From Cyanophora paradoxa (Eukaryota; Glaucocystophyceae; Cyanophorales; Cyanophoraceae), in the NCBI GenBank assembly GCA_004431415.1, contig QPMI01000170.1, forward strand, positions 62,001 through 126,000: a stretch of DNA of 64,000 nt. The letters are read 5' to 3'. Positions 1 to 12,715 of this stretch are shown piece by piece. A model generated the notes under the pieces. That model saw nothing but the letters and a program-made list of their open reading frames with translations. It had not been told where the DNA came from and did not search any database. Positions within the stretch are counted from its first letter, which is position 1, and each line of letters opens with the position of its first letter. A program made the position numbers and the translations under genes.

Positions 1-3000
1 ACGGCGTGGCCCCGGCTCGTCGAGAAGATCTTGACGGGGACGGGCCCCGGGGGGTTCGCCGGCGTGGCGACCCGCACCCAGTCGTTGGTCTGCGCGTGCT
101 CGCCGCCCAGGATGGCGGCCTCGGCGTCCCCGAACCAGACCCTCACGACGTCCCGGTCCAGCCCGAGGTTGAAGACGTTGATCTGCACGAAGGTGCCCGC
201 GATGCTCCCGTCCCGCGGCCCGTTCGCGGGGGCGACCGACGCGATGGCCATCAGCGGGTTGTAGAGGTAGCCGCCGGCCAGCACCGACTCGCCGAAGAAG
301 CGGCTGAAGACGCGGACGTTCGTCCAGTCCTCGGACTCGCCCTGCTGCGTGTAGGCCCCCGCCTCGACGATGATCACCGTGTCGTTCTTCGAGACGATCC
401 GCGTCACGTTGACGCCCGAGAGCTGGACCTGCGGGCGCCGCGGTGGGCGCGGGGCGGCGCGGGGAGCGGGGCGGGGAGCGCGTCGCACCTGCGTGATGTC
501 CTCCCCGGAGACGTGGCCGAGGGCGGTGCCGCGGATGGTGACGACGTTGCCGCCCTCGCGGGGCCCGTGCCGGGGCGTCGCCGAGGCGACGACGCCGATC
601 TGGAGGAACGCCAGCTGCCGCACGAAGTGGTTGTCCGCGTGCACCAGCTGCGCCCCGCCGGCCTCGGGCGCGATCGCGACGGGCGGGGCCGGCGGGGGCG
701 GGGCGGGCGGACCATCTTGCCGTACATGCGGTCGAAGGCGGAGGAGATGCGGGCGGCGAGGAAGGCGCGCCAGGCAGGGTCGACGTGGCGCTCCTCCGTG
801 GAGGTCAGGTAGTCGGGGACGAGCACGTCCTTCATCACCGCCACCCCGCCCTTCTCCACCGAGACCAGCGCCGCGAGCGACGTCGCCCCGGCGGGGCGCA
901 CGGTGACGGAGAAGGTGCGGAAGAGGACCTTGTCCCGCAGCGAGGCGTCCGGCACGAGGGAGACCCAGCGACCGCGGAAGCGGAGGCCGACCGCCGGCGC
1001 GTACTCGGGCTCCAGCGAGCGGTTGTACATGAAGCCCGTCGAGAGGTGCGTCACGAGCACCAGCGCCAGCCCGTCGTTCGCGCCCAGCTCGCCCCGGAAG
1101 CCGGCCGCCGTCGCGTTCTCCGGGCGCGCCTGGGCGGGGTCCCCGAGGGAGAAGGAGAAGCCCTCGCCGCCCTCGATGTCCACGTTGGTGCGGCCGCCCG
1201 AGGGGAGGCGGCCGGCCTGGTTGCCGGACGCTTGGACGGGCCCCCCGCCGAGGAGGACCTCGAAGGATGCGCGGAAGAAGGAGGGCGGCGCCACGGTGAT
1301 GACGGCGGCGTTGGAGCCGTTGCGGATCTCCGCCACGTTCGTCAGCTCCAGCTGACGGTTCGCCAGCGCGCTGCGGCCGACCAGCTGCGGGCGAGGGGGT
1401 CAGAGGGCGTCGCTCCGAGCAGCGCTGCGTTCGGGGGCGAGGGGCAGGCCTGGAGGCTGTTGCTGATGACGCGCTCCACGGAGAAGTCCGTCATGACGAG
1501 CTGCATGGCGGTGGGCGGCGAGAGGGGAAGCGGGGGGAGGGGCGGGCGGGGCGGGGGTCACGATGTTGGGGTCGGGGGCGCCCTCCCAGGCGAGGGAGAA
1601 GCCCCAGGTGCCGGCGGCGACGGCGTCGGGGTCCACCGCGCTCACGTTCGTCGCGAAGGAGACGAAGATGGCGGTGCGGGCTATCAGGCGCGCCGGCACC
1701 CCGGGGCCCCGCGTCTCCAGGATGATCGCCGAGGAGGGGTCGCCCCCGTCGTGCACCCGCAGCAGGTCCGTCGCCGGGTTCAGCACCGTCCCCTCCAAGG
1801 AGACCAGGTTGGGCCCGATGCCCGGCTGGATCACCCAGTCACCTGCGGCGCGACGAGGGTCTGGCAGGGCACAAAGCCGGGACGCAAGCGCGCGCGCGCA
1901 CGGTAGCCTCCGGCGATGTCCGAGGGGGAGCGCAGGGCGATGCTCCCGCTCGCCTCGCTAAGGATCGAGCAGGCAGACCAAAAAATGCGGAAGCCGCGCT
2001 CCCGCTTCGCGCTCGTCTCGTACCCGTCCGAAGAAAAAACAACGAGGGCAGACGAGGCGTTGATGGAAAAGCCCGCCGGGATGGTAAAGCCGCCCGAGTA
2101 CGCCTGCGAGGGAAAAGGCGACGGCTCCGAGAAAACGACGGCGCCCGTGTCTCCGCTGAATATCTGCAGGCGGTCCCCGCTGAACGGCTGGATCGCTGCC
2201 GGCCCCCCGCCGTCAGAGCGCCGCGTGAAAGACACCACGATCAGAACAATGCAAGGGGCGCACCGAAGACTTCGAAGGAGATGCCGATGGGCCCTCCGCA
2301 GGCGGGCGCGATGGTCCACGTCAGCTCCTGGTTCTTCGGGTACAGCGTGTCGGTCACGCCGTCGGTCCCGTACGAGCAGTCCGTGAGCGGCCCCGCGCGG
2401 GCGCGGAGGAAGGGGCTGCAGCCCGGGTCCGCCGGCGGCCTGATGTCGCCGCCCCCGACGAAAGTGGAGGTGTAGCGGCAGTGAATGCCATTCTCGGTGA
2501 CACTCTCGTCGGGGATCAGCTGGACAGTCATCGAGCGGCCCGTGCTTTCGAACACGAGCGCGCTTGTTGACAAGTACCCCGATTGATCCGAGAGCAACTG
2601 CGCCGGCGAGTTCAGGCAGCGGGATTGCAGGAATGCGGTCGCAAAGGAGCGCACAACAGCAGCGGGGTCGGCCCCGGCGGCATCGTACACGCTGACGTAG
2701 TCATAGCCGTCCTCCGTGTAGAAGTACAGAAATTCTGAGGAGCGACTGAGAGGCGCTCGTGCACGCGCCGGGCCGTGCTTGGGGCGCACCCAGGCTGACG
2801 ATGTACCCGGCCGGGACGGTGACGATCCAGGTGTAGGTCTTCGAGCTTTCGTAGCTCCCGTCGCAGAGCCCGCCGCTGTACGTGCACGTTCCGAACTCGC
2901 CGGACAAGCCCGTCAGGACCTGCGTCCCTGCTCCGCGTTTCAGAGCGGCGGGCCAGAGCCAAGCGCGGTCTGCAGCGGCGGCACCGTCGGGCGGAGTGGA

Positions 3001-4855
3001 CCCGCCTCCTTCCGCGGCTTCGACTACGCGCCAGTCGACAACGTATCGGTCGAGGCGCTCCTCGGGCAGCCAGGGGGCGTCGTCGGGGTAGTTCCACCTG
3101 CGCGCGCCCCGGCGCTCGCCACCGCTGCCCCGCGAGACCGACCCGCCCGCGCGAGGGCTCGCTGCTCACATGTAGACGACGATGACGTTGCCGGGGGAGT
3201 TGAGCGTCGGCGTGACCGCCGTGTAGCGCGAGGATTCTCCGGGGCTGACCCAGTCGCCCCCGTAGTAGAAGTAATTGGACCTCGAGCACCCCGCGTGGAG
3301 ATAGTACTGCGCTGGAGTCGGCAGGGGGCGGCTCGGATGGGAGCTGAGCAGGGCGCACGTCCGGCCAGACGTAGAGCTCGGGGTTGTCGTTGTAGGAGGA
3401 GATGGTCACCTCGACGGGCCCCGCCGGCGCCGCAATCACGATCAGCTGCGCGCGACGCGGTCAGGGCGCGAGCGCAGGGGGGGCCGGCGGCGGGGCGGGG
3501 CGCACGGCGGCCTTGTCGTGCCCGGAGTCGGCGCTGGTGAGGGTGCAGGAGCCGCTGCGGGCGCCGACGGGCGCCGTGCAGTTGACGACGTTGACGATCT
3601 GGACGTAGCCGGCCTCCAGGTTGTAGTAGTCGTTGAAGTTGGACCAGAGGTTCAGGCAGTCGGGGTCCGGCGGGGGGTACCCCGGCATGCGCGGCGGCAG
3701 GGCGGGCGTTCCCGTCGGGCGCACGTTGGGGCAGGCCGGCGTGCCGGCCTCCGCCTCGAGCGCCGCCTGCGCGTCGGCCTCGGGCCCCCCGAAGTAGCGC
3801 AGCGCGAAGCCGCCCGGCTGGAACGCGAGCGTCGCCAGCGCCACGCTCAGCTCCGTCGCCAGCGGCTCGTGCACGAAGCACGGCGTGAGGCCCTCCCCGG
3901 ACAGCGGGCCGCGGATGTAGTGCGCTTGCAGCGGGCTGCCTTCCTCGTCCACACCCCCGAACGCGAGCTGCGCAGGAGCCGAGCCGTCGGGAGGGGGACG
4001 AGGGTGAAGGAGGAGGTGGGAGAGGGTGGGAGGGGAAGAGATGGGGGCGGGTTGGGCGCGGGGCGGGCGGGGCACCTCGAGGGAATCGGCGAAGGTGAGG
4101 TCGGCGTGCTCGACCCGCACGAGCACGCCCGCCCCCGAGGGACCCAGCGACCTCCGCAGCGCGTCAGCACGCCCGCCGGCCGAGCGCGGTGCCGGGCGCA
4201 CCAGGCGGCAGTCGAGAGGGCGGGGAGGCTCTCGCCCCGCCGCTCCAGCGTCCCCGAGTCGGCCGGCAGCACGCACGGCCCCGCGCAGAAGCCTGAGGCG
4301 GCGCCGCACGACCACGTGAAGCCCACGGTGTACAGCGTCGCGCCGTCGCCCGTCGCGTTCGATAGCCGGATCCGCACTGACGCCGCGCCGTCCGACCGGC
4401 CCGCAACGACCAGAAGCGGCAGGCGGACCGCCGCGGGCACACTCCTCATGAGGACCTCCGCCCCGTCAGCCGACAGCACGTCGTAGATCGAGAGGACGTG
4501 GCTCGACGAGAGCGCGAGCGTGCCGAAGCTGAGGGCGCACGGCCAGGCGGACGGGGTGATCGTCCTGCACGACCGCACAGCGCGCGGCGGCTCAGCTATT
4601 CGGTTTCCCACGCACCCTCGCCCGCACGCACCATGACACTGGCTCGGTCTCCGCAGCCTCAGCTGGATACTCGATCTGCGAGCCGCCCGCGTCTATGGGG
4701 CAATCGAACTCGGCAGCCGTCGTGCCAGCCGAGCTCAGCGCCGTACAGTCGCCGGAGGCTGTGGCGGACGCAGCAAGCTGCGCAGCGACAGCGCACAGCG
4801 TACAGAGCAGCAATAGTACATAGCCGAGCCGCCTGCAGCCGAGCACAGCGTACAT
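1..4855 (-). CDS. Large secreted protein with TIG/IPT and CUB-like domains (3' end outside window)
   Basis: The chosen ATG (4853-4855) opens a clear signal peptide, MYAVLGCRRLGYVLLLLC, followed by an Ala-rich cleavage region. Downstream exons read as Cys-containing beta-rich extracellular segments. A CUB-like stretch around 2300-2900 contains paired cysteines and a YDYVSVYDAA motif resembling the CUB YDxxxxxDG core. Towards the left edge, exons contain TPRHGPREGGNVVTI and a following VxLSGVNVT stretch, then SVAPANGPRDG before another beta-rich unit; these match the start of TIG/IPT repeats. Several short GT-AG introns separate the exons, for example one starting at 4075. No transmembrane segment or stop is visible before the window ends, so the C-terminus is missing. 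Such proteins usually act at the cell surface in adhesion or ligand binding; the specific role is unknown. Domain calls are from pattern only. Confidence 0.72.
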
Positions 4856-5293
4856 ATTCTGTGGCTGAGCGCGCGGGCTGTGCTGGCCGTTCCGTGTCAA
4901 GGGCAACTCGCCCGCGGCATATGGGCATAGCCCGCTCGCACTGCAATTGAACAAACACGGCCTGTGACACGCCTTCTGGGCTGGCAAGCCGGGGTTTCGG
5001 CTGCCTAGCCCTGTGCCCTGTTTCGGCTAGCTGCTAGCTGGCTGGGGCGGCACGCTAACGTCGCGTGAAACGTGTACTCGCCCGAGGCTTCCTCCCCCTA
5101 CCCCTCCTTCAGCATCAGGCTGCCATCAGCTGGGCCCAGCGTAGGCGTGGTTTCGTAGCCTCGATCCCTGCGCGCCCAGCCTCGCGTTAGCTTCTCCCTT
5201 TACGCATTAGCCCAGCCTCGCGTTAGCTTCGAATTCTCCCCTTTTCGCATTAGCTGGACACCGTAGCCTCGATCCCTGCGTATTGCGCGGAGA
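4856..5293. promoter_or_regulatory. Divergent intergenic region with short direct repeats
   Basis: This gap separates the start codons of two divergent genes and must hold both promoters. The string GTAGCCTCGATCCCTGCG occurs at about 5156-5173 and again at about 5262-5279. Between them a CCCAGCCTCGCGTTAGCTTC unit is tandemly repeated (about 5177-5240). No TATA box or other known element is recognised. Confidence 0.4.
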
Positions 5294-6463
5294 ATGAAGA
5301 TTCTATGCTTGCACGGGCACATGCAAAGCGCAAGCAGCTTCCGGGGGCGCCTCGGGTTCATGCGGAAGGGAGCGCTCGCTAAGGTCCGGCGATTTTGCGC
5401 GACTCCGCCGTCGGCGCATGCTGAAAACGCTCGCGCGCCGCGCGCAGTGCGCAGAGCTCGTTTTCGTGGACGGCCCCCACCAGGTCCCTGCGGCGTGCAT
5501 AGATGAGGAGGAAGCGGACGGGCTCGCCGACGGTGGGCTCGAGCCGCCGATCTCGTCGCCTCCCGCTCACCGTCGCCTTCAGGTGCTGGCGGATCGCGTC
5601 TGACGTGGTGAGCGCTTCGCCCGCTCTCAGAGGCGGCGCCGCGCTCAGAGGGCGCATCAGGTTCAAATTCGATGCTGGTATGGCCCTGCTCTGCTGCTGC
5701 GCCCCTCTTCTCCGACTTGTTGGCGCGCGAGGCTGGCGCGAAACTGGCGCGGGCTTCGAAGAGACCGTCGCTACACTGGTGTGCCCCTCCCGCCACCGCT
5801 ACCCGGCCCCCCCTCCTCAGGCTCACTCCGAGGCCAGGAGGAGGTCGCCAAGCGGGAGGGGTGCGCCTCGCGCGCGCCTCCCCTCCCCCCGCCTGAGCTG
5901 CCCCACGCCAGGCCTTTCGACGGCCTCCTGGGCTTCTCGCTGGGCGCTGTCGTCGCATCAGTGGTCGCGTCGCCCGCCGTTCAGGAGCGGCATCCTTTGC
6001 TCCGGGTTCGTTTCGTCATCCTCTGCTCCGGGTTCGTCTTTCCATCCCGCGGCCCGCTGCCGGTCCCGTGACGGGGCTGCTCGTGCACCCCCCGCCTGCG
6101 CAGGTTCCGAGTGCGTCCATCTCAGAGTCTCGTGCCCGCCCACGTCGCCCGGGCGGCGCCGCGCTGACCCCGGGGCGGCGCGGCGGCAGTCGCCGGCGCA
6201 CGCGGAGCTGTACGCGGCGCCGAACGCGATGCCGAGCCTGCACCTGTGGGGCACGGCGGACCGCCACGTGGCCTGGCGGCGCAGCGAGGAGCTCTCCGCC
6301 GCCTTCGCCGACCCCGTCGTCGAGGTCCCCGCACGCGGCCCCCGCCACGCGCCGCCCCCGCCCACCCCCCGCCCCGCAGGTGAGCGAGGGCGGCGGGCAC
6401 GTGATCCCCAGCCAGAAGAAGGAGGCGATAGCGCGCTTCGTCCAGCGCTTCGCCGAGCGGTAG
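5294..6463 (+). CDS. FSH1/OVCA2-family serine hydrolase
   Basis: The N-terminus MKILCLHGHMQSASSFR matches the family opening (MKILCLHGYxQN) and supplies the oxyanion-hole HG. An exon beginning CAELVFVDGPHQ follows after one intron. The nucleophile elbow GFSLGA is in the exon near 5920-5950, followed by the family-typical RFVILCSGF. The acid residue lies in HLWGTADRHVAW (about 6240-6275) and the catalytic His in SEGGGHVIPSQK just before the stop at 6461-6463. All three triad residues are present, so the enzyme is probably active. The family consists of small cytosolic esterases acting on acyl or thioester substrates; the native substrate here is unknown. At least four GT-AG introns interrupt the gene. 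It converges with the tektin-like gene, with about 210 bp between stops. Confidence 0.88.
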
Positions 6464-6674
6464 CACTCGTCGCCCGTGTTCAAAGGAAAAAAGGCGCCTC
6501 GAACACGAAGCCGGGCTGCCCCCTACGCCCTCCTCCCGAAGGGGGAAAAAGCGGGAAAAAACTGCACAGGGGGAAAAAGCGGGAAAAAACTGCCTCGTCT
6601 GAAAAAGTGTAGGTAGATAAAACTCAAGAATATGAAAGTTTCTGCAGCATTTAGAAGTGTATATAGTGGCGGAG

Positions 6675-7827
6675 TCAGTTGGGGCCGACACGGGGCTGCG
6701 GCCGCGTCTGAGGGTGTGGCTGCGCGGGAGGCACGGGGTACGGACCTTGAAGCCCTTGCCGGGGCGGTCGTTGGCGTGGCGGAGGCGGAGGCACTGCGGA
6801 GGCGGGGCGCGTGTGGGGGTCGGCGGGGCGCAGGGGCGGGGGGGCGGGGGGGAGGGGGGGGGGGGGAGGGGGGGGGCACCTCGCGGTCGAGGCGGAGGGC
6901 GACCTCCTTGTCGCGGATCTCCCGCTCCAGCTCCGAGCGCACCTTCAGCAGCCGCTCAATGTCCCCCTGGATCCGCCGCGCCGTCTCCGACAGGTTGTTC
7001 CTGCCCCCGCGCCCCCGCTGAGCGCCGCGTCGCCCCAGGGCCCGAGGGGGTGGCGCCGCCGCACTGCATCCGAAGAAGGCGCCCGTACTCCCCGTCCAGC
7101 CCCACGTCGACGTCGTCGAATCCAGTGACAGGTGCGTCGGGGCGGACGCTGCGGTGGTTGATGCACGTGTTTGTCACGGAAGTGGGGAGGTTCTTCTGGA
7201 TAATGGCGTCGTGCACGAGACGCTGCGCGGAAGGAATCAACGTTAAAGCGGCCCCGCTCTTGCCAGGGCGAGAAGGAACAAAAGAAGGGGAATTGAAGGA
7301 CCTTGGCGCGCTCCAGCCGGACGATCTCGGCGTTGAGGCGCACGAGTCTGTTGGTCAGCTCGGCCTTCGCGTTGCTGCGGTGCGCGGGTTAGAACGCGCG
7401 CAGTTCACACGCTTGCGCGAGGACGCACGCGGTCTCCTTGATCTTGAATTGCGAGGCGCGCGGTCTCCTTTATCAGAACAAAGGCTGAAGAAGAACTTAA
7501 GACTTGGGTTTACCTGATCCCTGAGCAGCTCGTTGTTCTGTACGTGCAGATTCACCATGCCGCGCTCCAGTTGCGAGACGAGGCGATCAGTCTGCGAGAC
7601 GAGTGGATCAGTCTAGAGAGGGACAACATGGGTCGACGGGGGAGCGTGGGTCAAGGGGGCTGCCCAAAATACTTCGGCAACCTAGCCGGCGCAGCGGCGC
7701 TCTAAAATCATGCACGCCATGCGCCCACCTGAGAGCGCAGGACGGCGCTGTCGGCTTCCACGGCCCGTGAGCGCTGCAAAGTCGCAGAGAGGATCTCGTG
7801 CTGTGAAGCACGGGCCGAAGCGCCCAT
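6675..7827 (-). CDS. Tektin-like axonemal coiled-coil protein (5' end uncertain)
   Basis: Exons on the minus strand encode almost uninterrupted heptad-rich sequence. In order they read ASARASQHEILSATLQRSRA, QTDRLVSQLERG, VNLHVQNNELLRDQ, RLVRLNAEIVRLERAK, then TNTCINHRSVRPD followed by a Gly/Asp stretch, and RSELEREIRDKEVALRLD near the end. The order 'coiled coil, xxCxxxRxxRPD, coiled coil ending in DKExALxLD' resembles tektins, which form filaments inside ciliary doublet microtubules. A last exon gives CLRLRHANDRPGKGFK and the frame then ends in TGA at 6675-6677. I used ATG 7825-7827, but typical tektins are longer, so additional 5' exons may lie in 7850-8150. Another ciliary coiled-coil family is possible. 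If correct, the gene shows that the organism builds motile flagella. Confidence 0.62.
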
Positions 7828-8191
7828 CCTGGAAACGATGTCAGGGGAAAGCGCGCGTCTTTGAACAGCGCCTATGCCGGGCGCAGCGCTCGGCGGTTAG
7901 TTGACAGCACGAACGTCTTGGACAGAATGGAGCTGCCTTGCAGGGACAAGCCGGAGCTCGTCATCGGACGTGAGCTCGCAGTCGCCGGGCGCGCCGGGGA
8001 GCGGACAGCCATTGCTCTTAGCCAACTTGAGTTTGGGGAACCTGTGCGGCGGGGCGTCACGGGAAAGCGAGCGACATAGTAAGACTGTTATACAGAGCAG
8101 CTGGCGCTCACAGCGCAGGGCGGGCGCTCTTCGCGAGGTCGCAGACAATTCGGCGGTGTACCCCGTTGGTATTCCTTCCCCCTTTGCACCG

Positions 8192-9971
<1,780 letters not shown>

Positions 9972-10439
9972 CTCTACCCCCTAAGTATATCCTCCACTGC
10001 CCTTCGAGCCTCGGAGGCCCCCAGCGGCTACGTTTGTGTTGGCCCATGGCTGCCTTCTCCGGGATCCCCGTCGACGTCCTTCCCAACCCCGGCCCAGAGC
10101 CTGGGAGCTCCGAGGCTCCCGCAGGCGCTGTACAGCTCGCGATCATAATCATATGCGATTAGACACGTAGAATGTGAAACTGTCCATTACAAAGACTACC
10201 ACTTCATAGGGCCGTAGACCACGGATGCGCTGCTAGCTGGCCGCTAGCGAACATCACGCGTCACGGTCTAATGCACAACACTGCAGATCAAACTATGTTC
10301 TCATCTTTAAAATCAGGGCGAGCGTTTGTTAAATGATCTCGAATCGAAGCTGGGGGCGAAGCGTAATCCACTTCCAGGCCGAGGGTCAGCGGTCCGAGCA
10401 GGGGCATGGGAGCATGGAAGTCTATGGTACAGGGGAGGA
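9972..10439. other. Intergenic, convergent 3' ends
   Basis: This stretch lies between the ends of two convergent genes and should contain both 3' UTRs. A 37-codon ORF at 10050-10162 has no homology I recognise and is probably UTR. No AATAAA-type signal or repeat is evident. Confidence 0.4.
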
Positions 10440-12616
10440 TCAGGCGACGGGGAGCTTGGAGGCGGCGGCGGGCTGCGTGAGGAAGACGGAGATCTGCGGG
10501 GGCGGGGCGTGAGCACTCGCGGGGCGGCGGGGCGGCGGGGCGGGGCGGGGCGGGCCTGGATGCGGAGGTTGGCGAGGCGGGCGACGTGCAGGCACTCCTT
10601 GAGGTCCGAGTCGCGCACGAGCCCGACCAGGTCCCTGCCCCCGCCCTCAGCAGAGGGCGGGGCGGGGCGGGGCGGGGCGGGGGCACCCGTCGTCGTCCTT
10701 GTACTTGAGGGTGATGTCGCGCTCGGGGGGGATGACGTGGGAGAAGGCGGCGCGGACCTCCGAGTAGAGCGAGGCGCACGTCCCCGTCCCCGCGTCGAAC
10801 TTGAACCGCGCGATCTCCTCCCCGAAGATCGCCTTCATCGTGATCACCCCCTCCCCCGGCCCCGCCCCCGCCCCCGCCCCCGCCCCCCGCGGCCCCTTGT
10901 CGACAGGCACCGCCCCCGGGACGGGCGGAGAGGGTGCAGCGGGGAGGGCGCGCGGCGACGGCGTCGCGACCTGCATGACCCGCGGCGAGCCCGGGAGGAC
11001 GCCGGATTGGAGCGAGGGCGGCACCACGGGCGTCGCCCCCGCCGGCGGGTTGGGGCCCCCGACGCGGGGCCCCGGCCGCTGCCGCCGACGGACAACGGGC
11101 CGTCGCCGGCGGAGGAGGAGGAGACGGGGGCGGCGCCCGGGCCCGGGCGGTTGAAGCCGGCGGGGGGCGCCGGCTGGGCGGGGTGCAGAGAGGCGGCGGC
11201 ACTCCCGGAGGGGGCGGGCGTGGCGCCGGGGACGGGGCCGTTGGCGTGGGGGGGGACGGCGGGGACGGCGCCGGGTACGGGGATGGCGGACGCAGAAGGG
11301 GTGGGCGGGGAGGGGAGGTCGCCCTTGGCGCCGGGCCCGAACATGCCGGTGAAGAAGTTGCCGCCGTGCCAGGTGTGGCCGGCCGCCTCGACGCCCTCGC
11401 GGATCTGGGGCGTGAACATCGGCGACGCCGGCCACGCCGAGGAGCTCGCCTCGCTCCCCGTCTGCCCGGGGCTCTCCTGCTCGCCGCCCCCGCCCGTCCC
11501 GCCCGGCCCCGGCGAGGGGCCCTGGCCCGCCCCCCCCGGCCCGTGCTGCGAGTCGCCGGGCCCGCCGGGCGCGAAGAGGCTGCCGCCGTGCCAGGAGCGC
11601 GTGTTCTCGTGCACCGCCGCCGCCGCCGCCGCCGCCGCGGCGATGCTGGAGGGCGCCGTGCCCATCATCGCCTTCACGGCGGGGACGATCGAGGGGAGCG
11701 GTAGATCCGTCTGCACGAACGACTCCGGCACGCGCTGCTGGAGCAGCAGCGCGTCCCGCTCCCGCGACACATGCAGCATCTCCTCCGCGATGCGCCCCTG
11801 CTTCTCCGGCGGCATGTCCGCTACCATCCCCTTGAGGCGCTGGATCGAGCGGTTGACCTTGCGGATCTTGCGCGAGGGCCACCGGTCGATCCCGTACGAC
11901 CGGCAGATCTTCTTGAGCGTCTGCGCGCGGCGCGTCAGCAGCGGCAGGAGCGGGGCGCGGGGCGCGGGGGGGGGTGGCTCACCGTGGCGCAGACGCCCAT
12001 GTTCTTGGCGGCGACCATGAGGGGGCTCGTGAAGTGCTGCGCGAGCTCCTCGAAGCGCACCATCTTCTCCTTCGAGGCGAGCGCCGAGCGCGTCCCGTTG
12101 GCCGTCAGCGCGTTGATGAGGGCCACCTGCGAGAGGTACGCCGGCGCCTGCCCCGGCGTGCTCGCGCTCGTCTCGTCGCTGTCCGAGTCCCCCTCCTCGC
12201 CCTTGACCGCCGCCCCGCCCTCGGCGACGTGCACGCGCAGGTGCCCCGGGGGCGGCTGCTGCGGGGCGGAGGCGGCGCCCGAGGACATGGAGTGGGGCCG
12301 CTTGCCGGACATGGAGCCGCCGGCCTGGGCGGCGAGGCCGGGGGAGGCGGGGTTCGAGGAGTTGGCCTCGGGGAGGGAGGGGGAGTTGTGGTGAGACGAG
12401 GACGAGGGCGAGGTCGCGTCGTGGTGCTGGTGCGGGCCGCCCGCCCCCTGGCCCTGCCCCTGCAGGTACGCCGGGATCGCCGAGAAGGGCTGGCCCCCGC
12501 CCTCCATCGACTCGTGCGCGGGGACCGCCCCCGGCCGCGCTTGCCCCAGCTCCCCCGCGTTTCCGCTCGCTCTCCTCCCAAGATGCTGCTGCTGCTGCTG
12601 CTGCTGCTGCTGATGG

Positions 12617-12715
<99 letters not shown>

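Noticed and set aside
10050-10162. 37-codon ORF after the PhyH gene
   Set aside because: Short, no homology, and located where 3' UTR is expected.
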